Shown piece after piece: positions 63,108-64,000 of a stretch of DNA of 64,000 nt (its first letter is position 1; each line of letters begins with the position of its first letter). Origin of the DNA: Oscillospiraceae bacterium (GTDB taxonomy: Bacteria; Bacillota; Clostridia; Oscillospirales; Ruminococcaceae); contig JAQYLI010000040.1 in assembly GCA_028720105.1 (NCBI GenBank), forward strand, positions 62,001 to 126,000, in the 5' to 3' direction. The notes under the pieces are model-generated. The model saw only the letters and a program-made list of their open reading frames with translations, ran no database searches and was not told the origin of the DNA. Made by a program: the position numbers and the translations under genes.

Positions 63108-64000
63108 TCAGTCAAGCTCAACTGTCATTATCTTGCCGAGATAGGTGTCAAAGTTTATGCCGTTTTCCGTTGCGGCAACGTATTGTAAGGTCTTGGGACC
63201 CGAAGCGCGGACGAATACGCAGGCTTTTTCATATACCACGTTCAGCCTGCACTTCTTCTTCATTACCTGCTCAATTGGCAGGGCATTGGAGACTGCCTCG
63301 GGGAGAGGGGTGTAGAAAATCTCAAAGGTGTCCTCGTCTGCGTCGGTAAAGTTGTACCAAACGTTGTAGTCGGGCTTGCCCGAAAGGGTCATAGGTGCGT
63401 TTTCGTCGGTGAGAATATTGAAGCAGCCTCGCTTATTAAAGCCGATGAAATACTTGAAGGGTATTTCTTCTTCCTTGGCGCTGAGAGCCTTGCGCTCGAT
63501 AACGCCGCCCTTGCGGCACATAATAAGACCGAATGCCACACCCGTTTTGCCTGTGGGACGCTCAAGACTGCCGCGGTGGGGGTCGATTCCGTTGCTTTCC
63601 ATAAGCCTGCAGGCTTCTTCCGTTCCCAGCGGCGGATAGAGGACAAATTCAAATTCCCTGTCGGTACCAAGAGCCTTGCGAAGCTTGTCTGCCCCCTCGG
63701 TGAACTTTTCCTTAAAAAGCTCTGAAACAAGCTTGTTTCTGCAGGAATTTCCCGCAAGCATAATGTTCATTCTGTCGGGAACAGAAGCGTTTGCGGCGGT
63801 ATAGGCAAGGCTCATTGAGGAGAAGAAATTGTCAATGCCTTTGCTGATATTGTCTTTAATAATGCCGACAAGCTTTTCCGAGGAGACTTCAAGCTCAAAT
63901 CTCGGGATAAGCTCGCCGTTTCTGTCGAAAAGGTCAACGCAGATAATGCCCCTTTGGAACTCGTCTGCAAAGCCCTCTGTATTTTCCCACAGAGGACGGA
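63108..64000 (-). CDS. probable Hsp70/actin-fold ATPase, C-terminal part (gene runs off the right edge)
   Basis: The frame is open from base 64000 down to the stop at 63108 (about 297 residues); the tracked Met at 63815 is internal. The sequence preceding it (IICVDLFDRNGELIPRFELE, IKDNISKGIDNFFSSM) continues in frame. MNIMLAGNSCRNKLVSELFK resembles the Hsp70 C-terminal nucleotide-lobe motif (LxGGSSRxPxV). The rest is unlike DnaK substrate domains, so it is perhaps a divergent Hsp70-like protein. The N-terminus is needed to settle the family. Confidence 0.6.
   Translation of the reverse strand, partial: RPLWENTEGFADEFQRGIICVDLFDRNGELIPRFELEVSSEKLVGIIKDNISKGIDNFFSSMSLAYTAANASVPDRMNIMLAGNSCRNKLVSELFKEKFTEGADKLRKALGTDREFEFVLYPPLGTEEACRLMESNGIDPHRGSLERPTGKTGVAFGLIMCRKGGVIERKALSAKEEEIPFKYFIGFNKRGCFNILTDENAPMTLSGKPDYNVWYNFTDADEDTFEIFYTPLPEAVSNALPIEQVMKKKCRLNVVYEKACVFVRASGPKTLQYVAATENGINFDTYLGKIMTVELD

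Overview
The window comes from a low-GC Gram-positive gut-type Clostridia genome, most likely Ruminococcus or a close relative (Oscillospiraceae/Ruminococcaceae). This is an inference from gene order (dnaN-rlbA-recF-remB-gyrB-gyrA, the origin-proximal Firmicutes order), protein style, AGGAGG ribosome binding sites and consensus SigA promoters. No rRNA, tRNA, CRISPR array, insertion sequence or prophage was recognised. Most of the window is chromosomal core interspersed with short accessory cassettes.

Layout. 1-7.6 kb: origin-side replication block (dnaN 3' end, rlbA, recF, remB, gyrB, a YcxB-like membrane protein, gyrA). 7.7-11.5 kb: a PF06541 membrane protein, a GH16 glucanase without a signal peptide, FeoA, RsmE and an SDR oxidoreductase. 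11.6-17.3 kb: two overlapping hybrid histidine kinases with HPt domains and a convergent stand-alone Spo0A DNA-binding domain that lacks its receiver. 17.7-23.1 kb: mscL, guaB, a small leader-like protein, and NAD salvage (nicotinamidase, zinc-ribbon membrane protein, nicotinate phosphoribosyltransferase). 23.2-28.1 kb: four secreted proteins with acidic A/P/E/T-rich linkers and C-terminal TGN + hydrophobic + KRK tails, followed by a 47-residue microprotein, missed by the ORF track, with the same kind of signal (IPATGN). 28.1-32.5 kb: an SPFH/zinc-ribbon protein, a small membrane protein, and greA-lysS on the minus strand.

32.5-42.2 kb, all minus strand: a translationally coupled operon of trypsin-like protease, YceG-like protein and an anchored probable beta-propeller; then a zincin, a DUF134/NifX-like protein, an HtrA protease and a phosphohexomutase relative that appears to have lost its catalytic loops. 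42.3-45.5 kb: nadB and a SAM-I riboswitch controlling metK. 45.5-49.2 kb: glyQS and a trmH-PNPOx-trmB operon. 49.3-53.5 kb: pyrE, an unrecognised 511-residue protein, a CobU relative lacking the guanylylated histidine, and a lone pilT. 53.5-56.8 kb: a decayed gene remnant, bcp, and a TetM/EF-G-like GTPase fused to a YacP/Rae1-type NYN nuclease domain. 56.9-64 kb: a tyrosine-rich repeat secreted protein, ldhA, a third hybrid kinase coupled to a diacylglycerol kinase-family gene, and the end of a probable Hsp70-fold protein.

The most interesting items are the ribosomal GTPase-NYN fusion, the protease/YceG/propeller operon, the TGN-tailed surface cluster with its microprotein and helically phased GTTAC sites, the receiver-less Spo0A, and a pair of dispersed repeats that each begin at the stop codon of an unrelated gene. 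All functional statements rest on reading motifs by eye; no database search was run.
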